A DNA stretch of 64,000 nt from Pseudisothecium myosuroides (taxonomy: Eukaryota; Streptophyta; Bryopsida; Hypnales; Lembophyllaceae), in contig OX637292.1 of the NCBI GenBank assembly GCA_951799445.1, positions 6,141,296 through 6,205,295 of the forward strand, in the 5' to 3' direction. The notes under the pieces were generated by a model, which was given only the letters and a program-made list of their open reading frames with translations, was not told the DNA's origin and did not search any database. Below, piece after piece: positions 25,201 to 36,960 of this stretch (position 1 is its first letter; every line of letters begins with the position of its first letter). The translations under genes and the position numbers were made by a program.

Positions 25201-26300
25201 TTTAACTCCATTTCATAAGTGAGAGGCTGTTGACCACTACAAGGGACAGTGGACAACCCCATTTTGCTTTAAAAAAAAAGGCGTCAGTATAGGAGTCAGA
25301 CGGGATCAGGTCCTAACTTACTTTAGTATTTCTCTATGGTGTTCTTTGCTTGGAACGATAATCCTTGTCCTTTTTCGTCTGCAGAGGGAATTGGAAATGT
25401 CAGCCAATCATATTGATGGCGGCAAGGTAAAGCTAGAGCAATTGCTTCAGTGTGAAGTAGAGCAGCAGCAGAGGCTGACCAATCTACGGCGAGATACTCT
25501 TCGCAACCTTGCAATCAAGGCATATTTTGATCGCCCAGTCATTGTGCAGCAGGTAATGACAACTTGTCCAGCTTTTCTTGTGGCAGAGGGGTAAAAACAT
25601 CTTGAGGCCACGTTAGATGGCACAGGTTGAAGCAACAAGCTGGAAACAACAAGAATTCTATATTTGATTGTTGTATTTGTTTATTTTACCTCGTTTCGTT
25701 CAATGTCAACCTTACACTGCACTAAAAATTGTATCCAGCGTCACCTACACTAATTGATTTTAAAGTGCTATAAACTTTTACTCTTGATGAATATTTTTAC
25801 CAGCTATGTTTATAAAGATCCTCCTCTTTGCATAGTATTGATATGTATGCTTTTGGTAATAATATTCATCTTTCGTAATAATATTAGCCTTAAGTAGTTA
25901 CACTAAATACAGTTTTTAGTGTAGTCCAAATAACGTGAACGAGGAAATTTAGAGGGCACATGTTTTGACTGCAGCCACCTCGCGAATTCCAACTTTTTCC
26001 GTGTGCAACATCTCGAGCCAACGACTACTCGACAGGACCGTTAATGAGTACTCCAGAGAATTGGGCTGTGGAAAGAGGTGAGGATCAGGAAAGCCAAGGA
26101 GACCCAAGCAGGGCTTCGAATGGTTCTGAGTTCTCTCAGCGATCTGGTCCAGTAAGTATGTCATATGACAGTGCTCCTGTTCTAGAGGACGAACCGCCAT
26201 CTGCAAAGCGGTCCAGGAGCGCCAGGATAAGGTATGATACAAACTCCTACGTGTTTTGTTGTTTTTCAGTTTTGCTTAACCCTTGCAGGTGCAGGATGTG
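19289..26300 (+). CDS. Atypical MAP-kinase-like protein kinase (5' exon missing)
   Basis: CMGC-group Ser/Thr kinase related to MAPKs. Exons: 19289-19389, 19550-19646, 20083-20161, 20461-20571, 21091-21175, 21555-21632, 22038-22108, 22387-22411, 22706-22770, 23079-23148, 23611-23712, 24389-24514, 24893-25018, 25385-25552, 25975-26231, 26288-26300. Phases agree throughout, giving 523 residues plus a missing N-terminus. Visible: glycine loop GSGSYGDV, VALK lysine, LREVCIMRRL helix C, HRDIKSENVLL catalytic loop, DFG, HRAPEVV and DVWSVGCIF. Two features are unusual. About 25 residues with a basic run are inserted between DFGLSRS and the P+1 loop, and the MAPK T-x-Y is T-K-T (TKTVVTPSHRAPE). The C-terminal extension has a predicted coiled coil (KLEQLLQCEVEQQQRLTNL) and a Ser-rich acidic tail ending in KRSRSAR. 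Active-site residues are intact. The last exon is the least certain part. Confidence 0.85.
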
Positions 26301-26397
26301 ACATTCCTTCAGTTGTAATAACAAGCCATTTTCAGTTGCTTTGGCAAAAGCTAAATGTGAGGAAGTTTGAGTAGGACCTTACTTGTAGGGTAGACGC

Positions 26398-26580
26398 TTG
26401 TTTTTGGCAGAAGATGTCAATGATCTGAAACAATTGTTGCATATTTTGATACCCAAGTGCAGGCAAGGACCTTTTGATTTGGAGGTGAATCGTCCTGACG
26501 TACAATACAAGCAGGCAGGAGAAACTATAGGTACTAGTGAGTCCATTTCAGGGTCGAGAGCTCTAAAAGGCAGAGGTTAA
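26398..26580 (+). CDS. Possible alternative last exon of the kinase
   Basis: After the acceptor TTTTTGGCAG the frame EDVNDLKQLLHILIPKCRQG runs on to a TAA at 26580. It would join in phase with a donor inside exon 15 (GAAAGAG|GTGAGG, near 26078) and would replace the Ser-rich tail. It does not fit the phase of the donor at 26231. Either isoform is possible; only transcripts can decide. Confidence 0.35.
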   Translation: MFLAEDVNDLKQLLHILIPKCRQGPFDLEVNRPDVQYKQAGETIGTSESISGSRALKGRG

Positions 26581-28108
26581 AATGCCACTGCTCATATTAC
26601 TTGTAATCAAATTTTTTTAGTTGTGTATAGTATCACCTACTTTGATTCGTTCAATTTGCATCATTTGTGGTACGTTGAATTTTGCTCTCCTTGCATGAGA
26701 TGGAATCCGTTAGCGTTCAGAACGTCCATTTGTCTTAACCCCGTAAGGGAATTCATAGCATTCAAATTTAGAGGGTTCATGTTTATTCCATTAGAGTTTC
26801 AGTCATGAATGTGTACCTTATTTTTGGGATTTTGAACTAATATTTTCTCGAGTTTGAAGGCCCTTCCGAGAACCAATTGCTCCATCATCATATTCACAAG
26901 CAATTGCTTTAAATTCATCCTTCAGAATGCAATCGCAATTTTTTGAAGGATTTATTAAAGGATTTATTAGTATCACGCTTCATGCTGTATGTGCATTGTG
27001 ACCATTTCCGGGAGGATCTAGTGGTTGAATCTCAGGTTGCTCAACTAAAGATATGGATAATGTATGTGTATCTTGCATCCATATTTGTGTCCACATCAAA
27101 ATTGTATCCACATGTATGTATTTATTGCCTTGTCCAAAGGATAGAGACTATGTTTGGACAGAGACTATGGCATCGACTCTAGTTTCAGAATTTGAGTTTT
27201 CAAATCCTATCTACAACCACATTCACATTGCTCAACGTGGTTAGGGTTTGGTTGGAGTGGGGATGCGGGGTCCAACTGGTCAATAAATTAATCTATGATA
27301 GAGCCTCACAATTACACTGTTCATGTATCCATATACCTCTATATGTATATGATTTTGTAATTGGATTTTGAATGGGACAGGAGCTTTATCCTTTTTCATT
27401 GCATAGGCACTTTGAATTCATATATATAGTAACCTCGTAGGTCACAAATCAATTTTCCAAAAATGTTAGGAGCCATTGCAAAAATATCAAATTGTAGCTT
27501 TTCACAAATTTAGATAATTAAACTTCTTGAAGCAAGTCTATAGAATCTTTATAGGCATGTAGTCTTGAATTTTCAATTTTAGGGCCGGTTTACACTAGGG
27601 CTAAACCAAGGACCAAAAGCATTCTAGGGTACCCCACTTTGTTAGATGTGAGTCATGTGACCATGCAAAGCAAGAGCCCAAGATAAAAAATAGTAATGAC
27701 ACTTTGCACGGGCTCGATATAAATCCAAGAGAGATCATAGCACGGCCATATCTATAGTGATTATTAGAGCTAACATTATCAACCATAAGATCAATTAAAT
27801 AGACAAAATCTGCAGTTGTGAGGTTCTAGTATGCCATGGTCTCCTAGAAATTTGTTAGGCCTACTTCAAAGAGGAGTGGTCAAGAAAAAAAAAGCTCCTA
27901 AAAACTAGCAAAACATTATCTGCTTTGGCCATGAAGGATTCCAAGTAGACTTCTCATCTATAAAAAATGGCATGGGCCATGGTGAAAGTGTGAACCCAAC
28001 GTGGACCATGCCAATCTCTCCACCAATCCTTGCTTTGATAATTCAAAAAGACCTTTGGTCCAGCCCTTAGGGGGTATATATGATGACAATTGTATGTCAA
28101 ACACTCAC
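26581..28108. other. Intergenic, no gene seen
   Basis: AT-rich 3' flank of the kinase. A lone TTAACCCCGTAAGGG end sits at 26737. No protein-like frame was seen. Confidence 0.4.
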
Positions 28109-28341
28109 TTAACCCTTGAAAGGCCCTTGGGGTCCCTCTATACAACTCGTATTTAGCCTTATAACTCTTCAATTGTGGTTTAATATATGAATTGTAATAC
28201 ATTGTTGTTTACATACTATCATGATCATTAATTTACTTTGTATTGAAAAGTATATGGTCAATGTTTCTTTCATCAAATACCACCGATTTCATGATATACT
28301 ATACGACTACAAACGGGGCTTTCATGCCGTTCAAGGGTTAA
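28109..28341. mobile_element. TTAA-flanked MITE, 233 bp
   Basis: Left end TTAACCCTTGAAAGGCCC, right end GCCGTTCAAGGGTTAA. The ends are inverted repeats with small differences, bounded by TTAA. Noncoding. Confidence 0.7.
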
Positions 28342-28559
28342 CCTTGTAACTTTGCTATGAACACTAAATGTCCGGTTGGATGACTTCCTATAAGGTTGTA
28401 GGATGGAAAACAATGTTTTTTCATCTAATTCTTTTGGAAGTTGCTTGAGCACATTTTTAGTTATCAAAATTGTGAATTCTCCCATTATGGTACTATTGAC
28501 TTTTCTAAAGAAGAAGAAGTTTAATATGCAGATCACCCTTATAATGTATTTTGCCATTT

Positions 28560-29000
28560 CTTGCTATTTATTCATGAGGTGAATTTTAGGCATAAAAATG
28601 ATGTTTTTTGAATTTGAATCCAATTAATGAAATAAAGATTATCAAGTGCAATTTCTTCTCCAATTAGAAATTTTGAAAAATTTATAAATTTCTATATTTT
28701 ACAACAATATGAACTTTGGGCATATAACCATGGTTTGTTGATTTTCTAATACTAGAGTGACACAGTAACTTTGATTTACACCATGATATTATGCACTGTA
28801 ATATACATCTATGGTAAAAATTTCAGATTTTTTGAGTATATTTTCTATTTGATATGAATTTTCTTTATTTTTTTCTTAATTAATTCACATTAATTTCAAA
28901 TTTTTCCAAAGATATTTGGAAATTTTATGACTTATAGTAGACTTATGAATTTGTCTCTGAAAAACAAATATAAAATTTTTCATTCATATCTAGTTGCAAA
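28560..29000. repeat. Dispersed repeat, empty-site copy
   Basis: This segment matches 30440-30602 joined to 31072-31360 and is found inverted at about 47150-47410 (shared core TAACTTTGATTTA...TGGTAAAAATTTCA). Here it lacks the pogo-like element that splits the 30.4-31.4 kb copy, so it serves as the empty site. Noncoding. Confidence 0.7.
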
Positions 29001-30600
29001 ATGGCAACAAACAAAGTGATGGACAATGAAGCTTGAAATTAGTGGCTATGGACATCCTTCCAAGGTTAAAAGAAACTCATTCACTACAAGAAAAAATTCA
29101 AAAACTTCAAAATCTTTTTAAAGGAGGTGCAAATTGCAATGGAGGATTCACTCTGGAAAGACATTGTTCACAAGTTGTAAACTACTCTAGCTCTAGAAGG
29201 TCATAGCCCTATCACCAAAGTAGTCAATCAAAAATTACCAAATTTGTAGATGAGTGTATGCACTATTTTTGTTTCTATGTTTTTCTAAGAATCATTCATT
29301 GAACTCTTTTTGTTCTTGGACCTCTTTTGGGGCTAGAATATAATATGCAGTAGGTTGAATAAATACGAGAATATATATGCACGTTGAGCAATGGTTTAAT
29401 TTAAAGATTTTATTTCATTAGATATTTTATATTTTAAACTTTGAAATTTTTTCTATAAATTTTTTTTTTAAAATTTGATTTTCAAAAAATTCAAATTTTA
29501 ATAGTAATAATATTTTCATCAGCCTAAGACAAAAGTGGTAAACTTATTGTTTGGACTTTGGCTCATAGAGATTGCTAATGAAATTAAATGCTCACAATTT
29601 GAAATTCTCTAAATTTGAAGTATACTATGAGCTAAACTTGATAACTTCATTTTTTTAATCTCAAGAAACCTTGAAGGAAGCTAAATTTTTCAATTTTACC
29701 AAAAAATTTAATATTCTTGAGCTAATTTCCTCATATTTGTATGATTTACATTTGCAAATATTTTGTGGTTCAAAGAGTGCAAGAATATCAACTTTGAAAT
29801 GTGATTTCCTCTCTAAAAAATAAAATAGAATGTGTTTTTGCTCATACATAGTTGCTAAATAGGGTACAAAATAAAAGTGAAGGATTTTGGTTTTGACTCC
29901 ATTCTATAAGGTTTGTCTTTGAATCCTAGAACGTTTGAGGAGCCTAAATGTGACTTTTGGATGATAAAAAAAACTTGCTGGAGGATGCAAAGACATCAAA
30001 TTTTCATCCAGTTTTTTGGGTTGGTATAAAAGATTCTCCTTGTTATAGTACACACAAGACATTAGAGGAGATCTGAGCATTTAGAAGACCGTTTCAGGGC
30101 TGTTCCCAATGCTGGGAACCAGCCCCCGATGTCAGAAAAAAAAATTATTAAAAAAATTTAAGGAAAAAAAAAAAAAAAGTTCTTAAAATGTTAAAAGAAT
30201 ACTAAAAAAAAATATTTTTTTCAAAAAAAATAAAAATAAAAAATGACGTGGCAGTCGCTTGACCACATCAGACAGGCCATGCGGCAACGTCGCAGCAGTC
30301 CTAGAATCGCGGACTCTTAGAATCCCAAATCTCCTCTAATGATGACTTCATTGGGAACTAAGAATTTGCTAAAGATGAGGAAGTGTGTGCCATAGATCAC
30401 AAAAAATGTCCTTTCAATGTATTTTTACAACTCCTACTTCTTTCCTCTTAATCTGAATTTGAATCACTGAAAATGATATTTTTGAAAATTGAATCCAACT
30501 AATGAAATGACGTTTATTGAATCTACTTTCAACACCAATTTGAAACTTCTAAAAATTCCAAAAATTGAAAAACGTATTGCAATTTGAACATTGAGCCAAT
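29001..30600. other. AT-rich intergenic, low complexity
   Basis: Contains long A runs (about 30140-30240) followed by a short GC-rich island with ATGACGTGGCAGTCGC. From about 30440 the sequence is the first part of the dispersed repeat. No gene was seen. Confidence 0.4.
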
Positions 30601-30602
30601 TA

Positions 30603-31071
30603 AAGTAGAACCTCTCTATAGTAATCAAAGCCTGGACCGCTTGCTAATATTACAATAGAAATTTATTAATTTAGAGAGAGTCTGCACATTCAACAATTTG
30701 TAGGTTGGTCAAACACAACAACACAAGAGGTGAAGAGGAAGGCACAAAAGAAGCTGCTAAAGCTTTACAAGTGGCACATCTTGAGAAAAACGACTTTGTC
30801 ATGACCAAAAAGCTTCTTCAAAAGCCTATTTCAACTTTTTTTGACAAGGTCTAGGTCCAACACAATTTCTTTGGCCGACTCTCATTTAGTGCTACCACTT
30901 ATTATATTCCCCAAGCCAAGACCACCAAGAATTATTACTACCTTTGTTTCAAAAAAAGACCCATGTTTCCTTTGTATAATACAAAGGAAATACAGTTTTT
31001 TCAAAAACAAGAGGGAATATGTTTGAGAGGTTCATTGGCTTCCAAAGTATCCATTTAGAGAGGTTCTACTG
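30603..31071. mobile_element. pogo-like MITE (CAGTAGAACCTCT ends)
   Basis: Left end AAGTAGAACCTCTCTATA, right end TTTAGAGAGGTTCTACTG, a strong inverted repeat. Plant pogo-derived elements (Emigrant/Lemi type) have ends of the form CAGTARAACCTCTATAAAT, so the match is close. It splits a dispersed repeat whose uninterrupted copy lies at 28560-29000, with TA as target. An inner hairpin (CTTTGTATAATACAAAG) lies near 30970. No intact transposase. Confidence 0.8.
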
Positions 31072-31586
31072 TGCCATGGTCTACTGATTTTCCATTTATA
31101 GAATGGCACCTTAATTTTGTTTACACCATAACCTTCTTCAATATGATTTTCACATCTGAAGAAATTTTCAAATTTTTTGGGCTGATTTTGAATTAGATAT
31201 GAATTTTCTTCACTTTTTCTTCCAAAAAATCACGATAATTTGAAATCATCACCAATAAATCTGAAAGTTTTAGGACTCATAGAAGACATGTGCTTTCTCT
31301 CTAAAAAATAAAAAAATAAGAAATTATCACTCAAATTTAGTTACGATACAGAGCAAACAACCCAAAGGATATTGAGGAAGATTACATGTTCCTAGGCTCC
31401 GTCCTTCCAAAGCTAATTATACAGTCCATTGTATGAGTGCAAGCCATCGATCACAGCTGAAGGCGGTTTCACTGTAGGTATTGAAGAGACAAAGAGGACG
31501 GTGTAGAAGTCACAAGAGAAATGAAAGAATAATAACAAAACTCCGTCCATTTATAGAAATAACCAAAATGGACAACATTTTCTGAG

Positions 31587-33605
31587 CTATCGCACTTCGT
31601 TTGGTCTGTCTCGAAGTCCTAATCTTGTGATAAGAATACAATATTCATCCCAATCTGTTCGTCGCAAATATTTCAACAACTTTTTCCGCTGCTCAATCAT
31701 ACCTTCGAGGCCCTTCCTTGAATGCAAGTCCTGCAGAAAAAAGCTCAAATAATTGGAGTTCATACAGAAAAATGTGTTCAATTGATCTATCATTTATTAA
31801 TGTCATGCTCCTTCGTTGACTGAGGGTTTAACATTAGAGGGTGTCTCCTGGAGTTACGATTCCTTTTGTACGCTCATCAATGCAGCTGCAGATGAAAAAA
31901 ATTCCCACAGTGGGAATGGGAGTGAAATAGAAAGTTCAGTTTTACCTTTTTGTGACTCTTCATGTGCTCAGCCATGAACTTGATCTTTGCTGTGAGAAGG
32001 GCAACTGCATGAAACATAACCACATTAGCATCTGAAGACAAGAAATTGTGCTAAAGTTTAAGACAGCACCTGAGGCAACATAAGCCCAAAAATCAATAAA
32101 TTAATGCACCTAAGGTAGTAAACCCGTTCTTGTTGGAGATCTATTGCCCTGGGGAGGCCAGGAGTAGGCCATTAGTGGAGAAGATATTACTAACAAGCAC
32201 AGCATTAAAACCTACTAATCTTGACAATGTACAACAGCAGAAGAACAAATGCCTACCCGTGGTTTACTCACCCTATAAGCATAACCTATCCAAGTAATAC
32301 ATATTTCAGTGCATTGGAATACTCTCAAAAAAGAGGTCAAGTCTCACGTTGAAAAAAAAAATTTCATTCCAATGACAGACCACTCAAAACAGTCGAAATG
32401 ATAAGAATGGATTCCCGACCGTATCTGATTATTAGAGCAAATGCATTCTTCCTTCCCTGGTCGATTGTTCGATTATTGTAAAACTTACTTTGCACTTGCG
32501 AAGAACCACAGTCTCCCTCATGAATTCGGTAATCCTCCCTCACTTTCTTCAGCTCTATCTTGTGGCGCTCCATTGATGATAAATGGTCATCAGCGTAATA
32601 CTGGCACACACAGGTATTGCTAAGCAGTGGCCCATGGCAAAGCACTCAACCACTGATACTTAACCCCTGAGGACAGAACATTTCATGGTTTTAAAATGGC
32701 CAAATTTGATTTTGATAAAATGAAATTGAACAAAAGAAAGTTCCCATAGGCCCCCTAGAAAGTGCAAAAAAAACACGATCCCAGTGACGATTATTAGTTA
32801 AACAAAACATGATCTACGTGAGAAGTGTCAGGTAGGCCAAATAATACCTTCTCAAGAAGATGCTCCTTGGGAGGCAAGAACATGTAGCCAGGCCCTTGAT
32901 TCATATCTCCGAGCCTGCTGAGTTGGCCTAGCTTTTGCACTGCCCTCACCAACATCCCAACGAAAATCAACAAACATATCAAACCGGTGACGATTCACCA
33001 ACCACCAAAAAAAAAAATTGTACATTACATAACACCACAACAATTAAATCCTTATTTTGCAAAGAATCTCCAGCTGAAACCCTAAAACCCTAAACCCTAA
33101 ACCCTAAATCCGGTCAAAACTCTTCGCAATGCACACAAGAAGTAGGAGGACGGATCCATACGAGGCGATTCAGCAGGTGCACCATCCTCCGTCCGCGCCT
33201 TTAATCCTCGCATGGTGAGCTGCGAAAGGTAGCTGCTGCCACTATCGGGGGCGCTCTCCTCATTAGAAACTTGTTTCTAAGAGCCAACCACATGCATAAT
33301 AAATAAATAAAAATTCTAACCACGATGGACTCTAGAGATCAAATTCTCTACTCCTAAGCAGAAACTACAGCAACAAGAACTCTGACACACAACAACCAAA
33401 CTCTCACCTCCTCGCCCTTCCTGCCTCGCATTTCCAACAAAATCTTGCTGGCGAAATCCTCCGTTCCATTCGTCGCATCACTCTGTCCCGATTGTAAAGG
33501 CTTCAGGGTGCTCACCCCTCTCGCATTGGCACCACCACTCCCGAGCTCACTACTACGCTGCAGGAGAGTCCGCAGCAGCAATCGGGACTGGTTTCGAGAT
33601 GCCAT
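31587..33605 (-). CDS. Mitochondrial small-subunit ribosomal protein uS15m
   Basis: Component of the mitochondrial small ribosomal subunit; uS15 binds the central domain of the small rRNA and forms a subunit bridge. Five exons: 33605-33408, 32931-32848, 32600-32489, 32004-31946, 31730-31587, with phases closing exactly to 198 aa. The last ~90 residues are the classic S15 fold: DCGSSQVQIALLTAKIKF, the AEHMKSHKKDLHSRKGL signature, then KKLLKYLRRTDWDEY and LITRLGLRD. The N-terminus (MASRNQSRLLLRTLLQRSS) is Arg/Ser/Leu-rich with no acidic residues over the first 19 positions, as expected of a mitochondrial presequence. Land-plant chloroplasts normally encode their own rps15, so a mitochondrial role is favoured. 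Intron 1 holds a telomere-like repeat and another telo-box lies upstream of the ATG. Confidence 0.93.
33078..33109. promoter_or_regulatory. Interstitial telomere-type repeat / telo-box cluster
   Basis: About four units of CCCTAAA in a row inside intron 1 of the uS15m gene. Telo-boxes (AAACCCTAA) near the start of ribosomal protein genes are a known plant regulatory element, usually in the promoter. A second one (AAACCCTAAAACCC) lies at 33713-33726, about 110 bp upstream of the ATG. Confidence 0.7.
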
Positions 33606-33711
33606 GGTTACGAGATTCGGATGCGAGAAGTACTTCCTCGAATCTCAAACACCGTCGTGTCACAAAAATTGGCAGCTATCCTGCGCAATGGGCATCTATC
33701 CGAATTCTTGC

Positions 33712-33726
33712 GAAACCCTAAAACCC
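33712..33726 (-). promoter_or_regulatory. Telo-box upstream of uS15m
   Basis: GAAACCCTAAAACCC on the plus strand, within the expected promoter/5' UTR of the minus-strand uS15m gene. Confidence 0.6.
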
Positions 33727-34394
33727 ATGTCAATGGCGAGAATGACAATCCGTGAAGAGAACCCTAGTAACCGTGAGAGATTTCCCATTTGAGCTTCTTC
33801 GTGTATGGGTCTCTCCCGTCGGCGTCCGTCCGCGTCCGTTTGCGTCTAAGGGCATCTCCACCAGTTCTCCACAAATCCGACGCGCTACTATTAATTTGGA
33901 GTGTGTCAGACACCCAAGCGGGACCGGCATTGTTGGAGAGACCTCATAACATTGCTAACTTGCCATAAAGCTACCTCTGTCAGGAAGGTATAATCCCTCC
34001 CGGGATGCATGGGAGGGATTTAGTTATATTGCAACCAGAACTTTTGGTTGGTTGAGCAAAGGCTTTTGTCAGGTGGTGTCAAAAATTGCAAACTGTGAGT
34101 GGCTGCTGTACCAACCTCAATAGTGAATGAAGAAGTTTCAATGCAGGGGGACTCCCCAAGCAAAAGGGTACCCCCCTGCATTGGTTAACAATGTTATGCC
34201 ACCAGTCACCCACCATTCGAATACGACCTGTCAGGTTTCTTCAATTCTTGTGATTGTAGGAATTAACACCGGTCAAGTACCAAGCACCGGACATTAGGCT
34301 GTTGTAAGGCCGAAAAGTCCTGATGAGCACAGGCCCTATTTGGAAAACGGAGGCATAAACTGGGAGCTCTTTTCGAGGTGCAAATTGGGAGCTT
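33727..34394. other. Intergenic with two short hairpins
   Basis: TAATCCCTCCCGGGATGCAT...GGAGGGATTTA near 33989-34021 and AATGCAGGGGGACTCCCC...GGTACCCCCCTGCATT near 34140-34182 are near-perfect palindromes. Neither has a known counterpart. No gene was seen. Confidence 0.45.
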
Positions 34395-34680
34395 TTTTGT
34401 ATTTGAATTGAGATCAAAAGAAAAACTAAAAAGTGAGTTGAGGTGGATTGAGGTAGACTTCAACCCACCTCAACACACTTTTATTTTTTTGTGTTTAAAT
34501 TGAGATCAAAATAAAAAAATAAAAAGTATGTTGAGGTGGGTTGAGGTCCACCTCAACACACCTCAATACACTTTTACTTTTTTGTATTTGAATTGAGATC
34601 AAAATAAAAACTAAAAAGTGTGTTGAGGTGTGTTGAGGTCCACCTCAACGCACCTCAGCACACTTTCATGTTTTAACAGA
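34395..34680. repeat. Tandem repeat of about 92 bp, three copies, each with a palindrome
   Basis: Each unit runs TTTTTGTATTTGAATTGAGA...AAACTAAAAAGTGTGTTGAGGTG and contains the inverted pair TTGAGGTCCACCTCAA. Units start near 34395, 34485 and 34578. Each unit can fold on itself and the array as a whole is also palindrome-rich. Confidence 0.85.
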
Positions 34681-35610
34681 ATTCAAATCAAAAGTAATCA
34701 AAATAGTATTTTCTTTTTAAATATGAATTCCAATAAATATGAAACTTGAAACATCTAAATATAATGAATTCATATTGGAAAAGAGTACTATTTCGGTTTA
34801 AGGATTTTAAATCCAAACAAACTCACTATTCTCATATTGTTTCCACTATCTTGGTCAATTGATGAGTTCTAATTTCAAATTGAAAGTTTTAAGTTGATTC
34901 TTGGTCAATTGATAAGTCCATGAAAAAACTAAAAAGAGTTTAAATCTTCTTGGTCCCAAAATGGAACCAAGAAAAGAAATTCAAATCTCTTCTTGGTCTC
35001 AAAATGGAACCAAGAACAAAAAAATCTTAAATTTAAATCTCTTCGTGGACAATTGATGAGTCCTAACTTTAAATTGTAAGTTTAAATGTCTTCTTGGTGA
35101 ATTGGTGAGGCCTCAACAAAAAATTTAAGTGTAAATCTCATCCCAATCTCAAATTGGAAAAAACACTTGCTACACTTCACTCAATGGGCAGTTGTTCCTC
35201 CTGCCCGAACTGCGCCCCCACGCAGCGCCATTGGAATACGTGCTGTGACTCGGTCTTCTTGTCAGTGCCGTGCCTGGAGTCAAACGTGCAAGGGACGGGA
35301 GCTTCAAGTGTGGTGACAAAAACTTTCAGTGACCGGCGTTGAAAATAATGACAGGCTGCAACTGGTGGATCCTTGTTTTGCTTAAGGGCACAGGAAACCC
35401 TTTGAAGGGACCGTTTAGAGTGAACCGGTAGAGATGCCCTAACTCGGCGTCACGGCACGGCATGGCACCAATATGCAATACCCTAAGTTGACATATGGTT
35501 GCACTTAAATTTTCAAATTGAGTTTTCGAGCTCAATTTGCTCAATTTGCTTACTTTGAAACCAAAAGATACAAGAGATTTTTCTGTCGTAAAGTTATTGA
35601 CAACGAAATG
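34681..35610. other. Intergenic, local repeats, no gene
   Basis: Several imperfect repeats of TTGGTCAATTGATGAGTCC and GGTCTCAAAATGGAACCAAG occur between 34850 and 35160. The GC-rich stretch 35190-35460 has no convincing frame. Confidence 0.4.
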
Positions 35611-35697
35611 TTTAACCCTTAAATGTCAACAAGGATGATGACATAGAATCCACTTAGTAGGACAGAAGCGCAACTATTCATCCTCTGAATTTTGTTG

Positions 35698-36960
35698 TTA
35701 ATCCCTAAAGTACCAAAGTCCCTTTGGGGGACAACTTGGAATTTTGGGCAGGCTCGTGCGACCTGAAATTTTGACTTGATTTTTTGAAACTTTTTTTGAA
35801 GATAGGGAATCACATTAGCTTTCTAAAAATATAATTTTTTTTCAATTAGTGCCGGGGAGCAAAAGTTATGCCCTTTTAAAGCAAAAAAGCAATTCGGCGG
35901 GCAGAAAAAAAAAAACACAAAAAAATGATTTTTTTCTCAAAGATCATGTTTTTGTCTATATCTGAAGCTTTGATTCATTCTATTTGGACTAATAATGAGA
36001 AAGTTATGGACAATCTTGTTTTTCGGGCAATTTAACCCCTAAAGGCCCAAGGCATTTTCAGGGTCCGAAACCACTGAAAACTGCCATTTCTACTGCGATC
36101 ACTTCCTAAACCAAAAAAAACTTTTTTTTTTAGAATCTAACCGTAGGATCTTGTACTTCACTTGTCTCAAATCATGTGGTAAAAATTTCATGAAGTTTGA
36201 CCATATGGATTGGAAGATATTAGCGTTTGAAGTTGGAAAAAGAAGTTTTTTTGAACTCTGGATTGCAATTTCAGATGACTTTGACGGCCATTTGTGGATT
36301 TTTTTTGCACTACACACCATAAAGTTAAAATTTTTTATATTGAACATTTGAGTTGAGAGTCGGGGAAAAAAATTTCAGAATGTCGAAACTTGATTTTCAC
36401 ATATTAAAAAATTGTTAAGTAGAAGTAGGTCCAAAATTAAACAAAACACTAAATCTTCAATAGCTCTTAGATGGAATTAAAAAACCATAATCCCAACGGT
36501 GGGATTGTTCTTGCAAACAAACTTAACCTTTAAAAAAAAAAAATTGAAAAATTTTGAAAATTGCATTCAAAAATGAATTTTATAAGTTGTTTTTTGAAGA
36601 AGACGCTTAGATTGCCCAAAAAACAAGATTGTCCATAACTTTCTCATTCTAAGTCCAAATAGAATGAATCAAAGCTTCAAATATAGACAAAAACATGATC
36701 TTTGAGAAAAAAAAATTAAAAAAAAAAATTCAATTTTTTAAAGTTTTTTTTTTCTGCCCGGCGAACTATTTTTTTGACTTTGGGCGGCATAACTTTTTTT
36801 CCCGGGCACCGATTGAAAAAAAAAAATTATTTTTGGAAAGCTAATGTGATTTCCTATCTTCAAAAAAAGTTTCAAAAAATTAGGCCGAAATTTCAGGTCG
36901 CACAAGCTTGCCCGAAATCCCAAGTGTCCCTCGAGGGGACTTTGGGCCTTTAGGGGTTAA
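35698..36960. mobile_element. TTAA-flanked foldback element (A-X-A')
   Basis: Starts TTAATCCCTAAAGTACCAAA and ends TTTGGGCCTTTAGGGGTTAA. The outer 335 bp (35698-36031) are inverted at 36595-36960; both arms contain CAAGATTGTCCATAACTT-type sequence and the GATTCATTCTATTTGGA block in opposite orientations. The middle (36032-36590) is itself an arm of the overlapping element described next. No coding region. Confidence 0.75.

Noticed and set aside
33989..34182. Two short hairpins as microRNA precursors
   Set aside because: Stems are short and GC-rich, with no match to a known miRNA I can recall; MITE or terminator-like palindromes are as likely.
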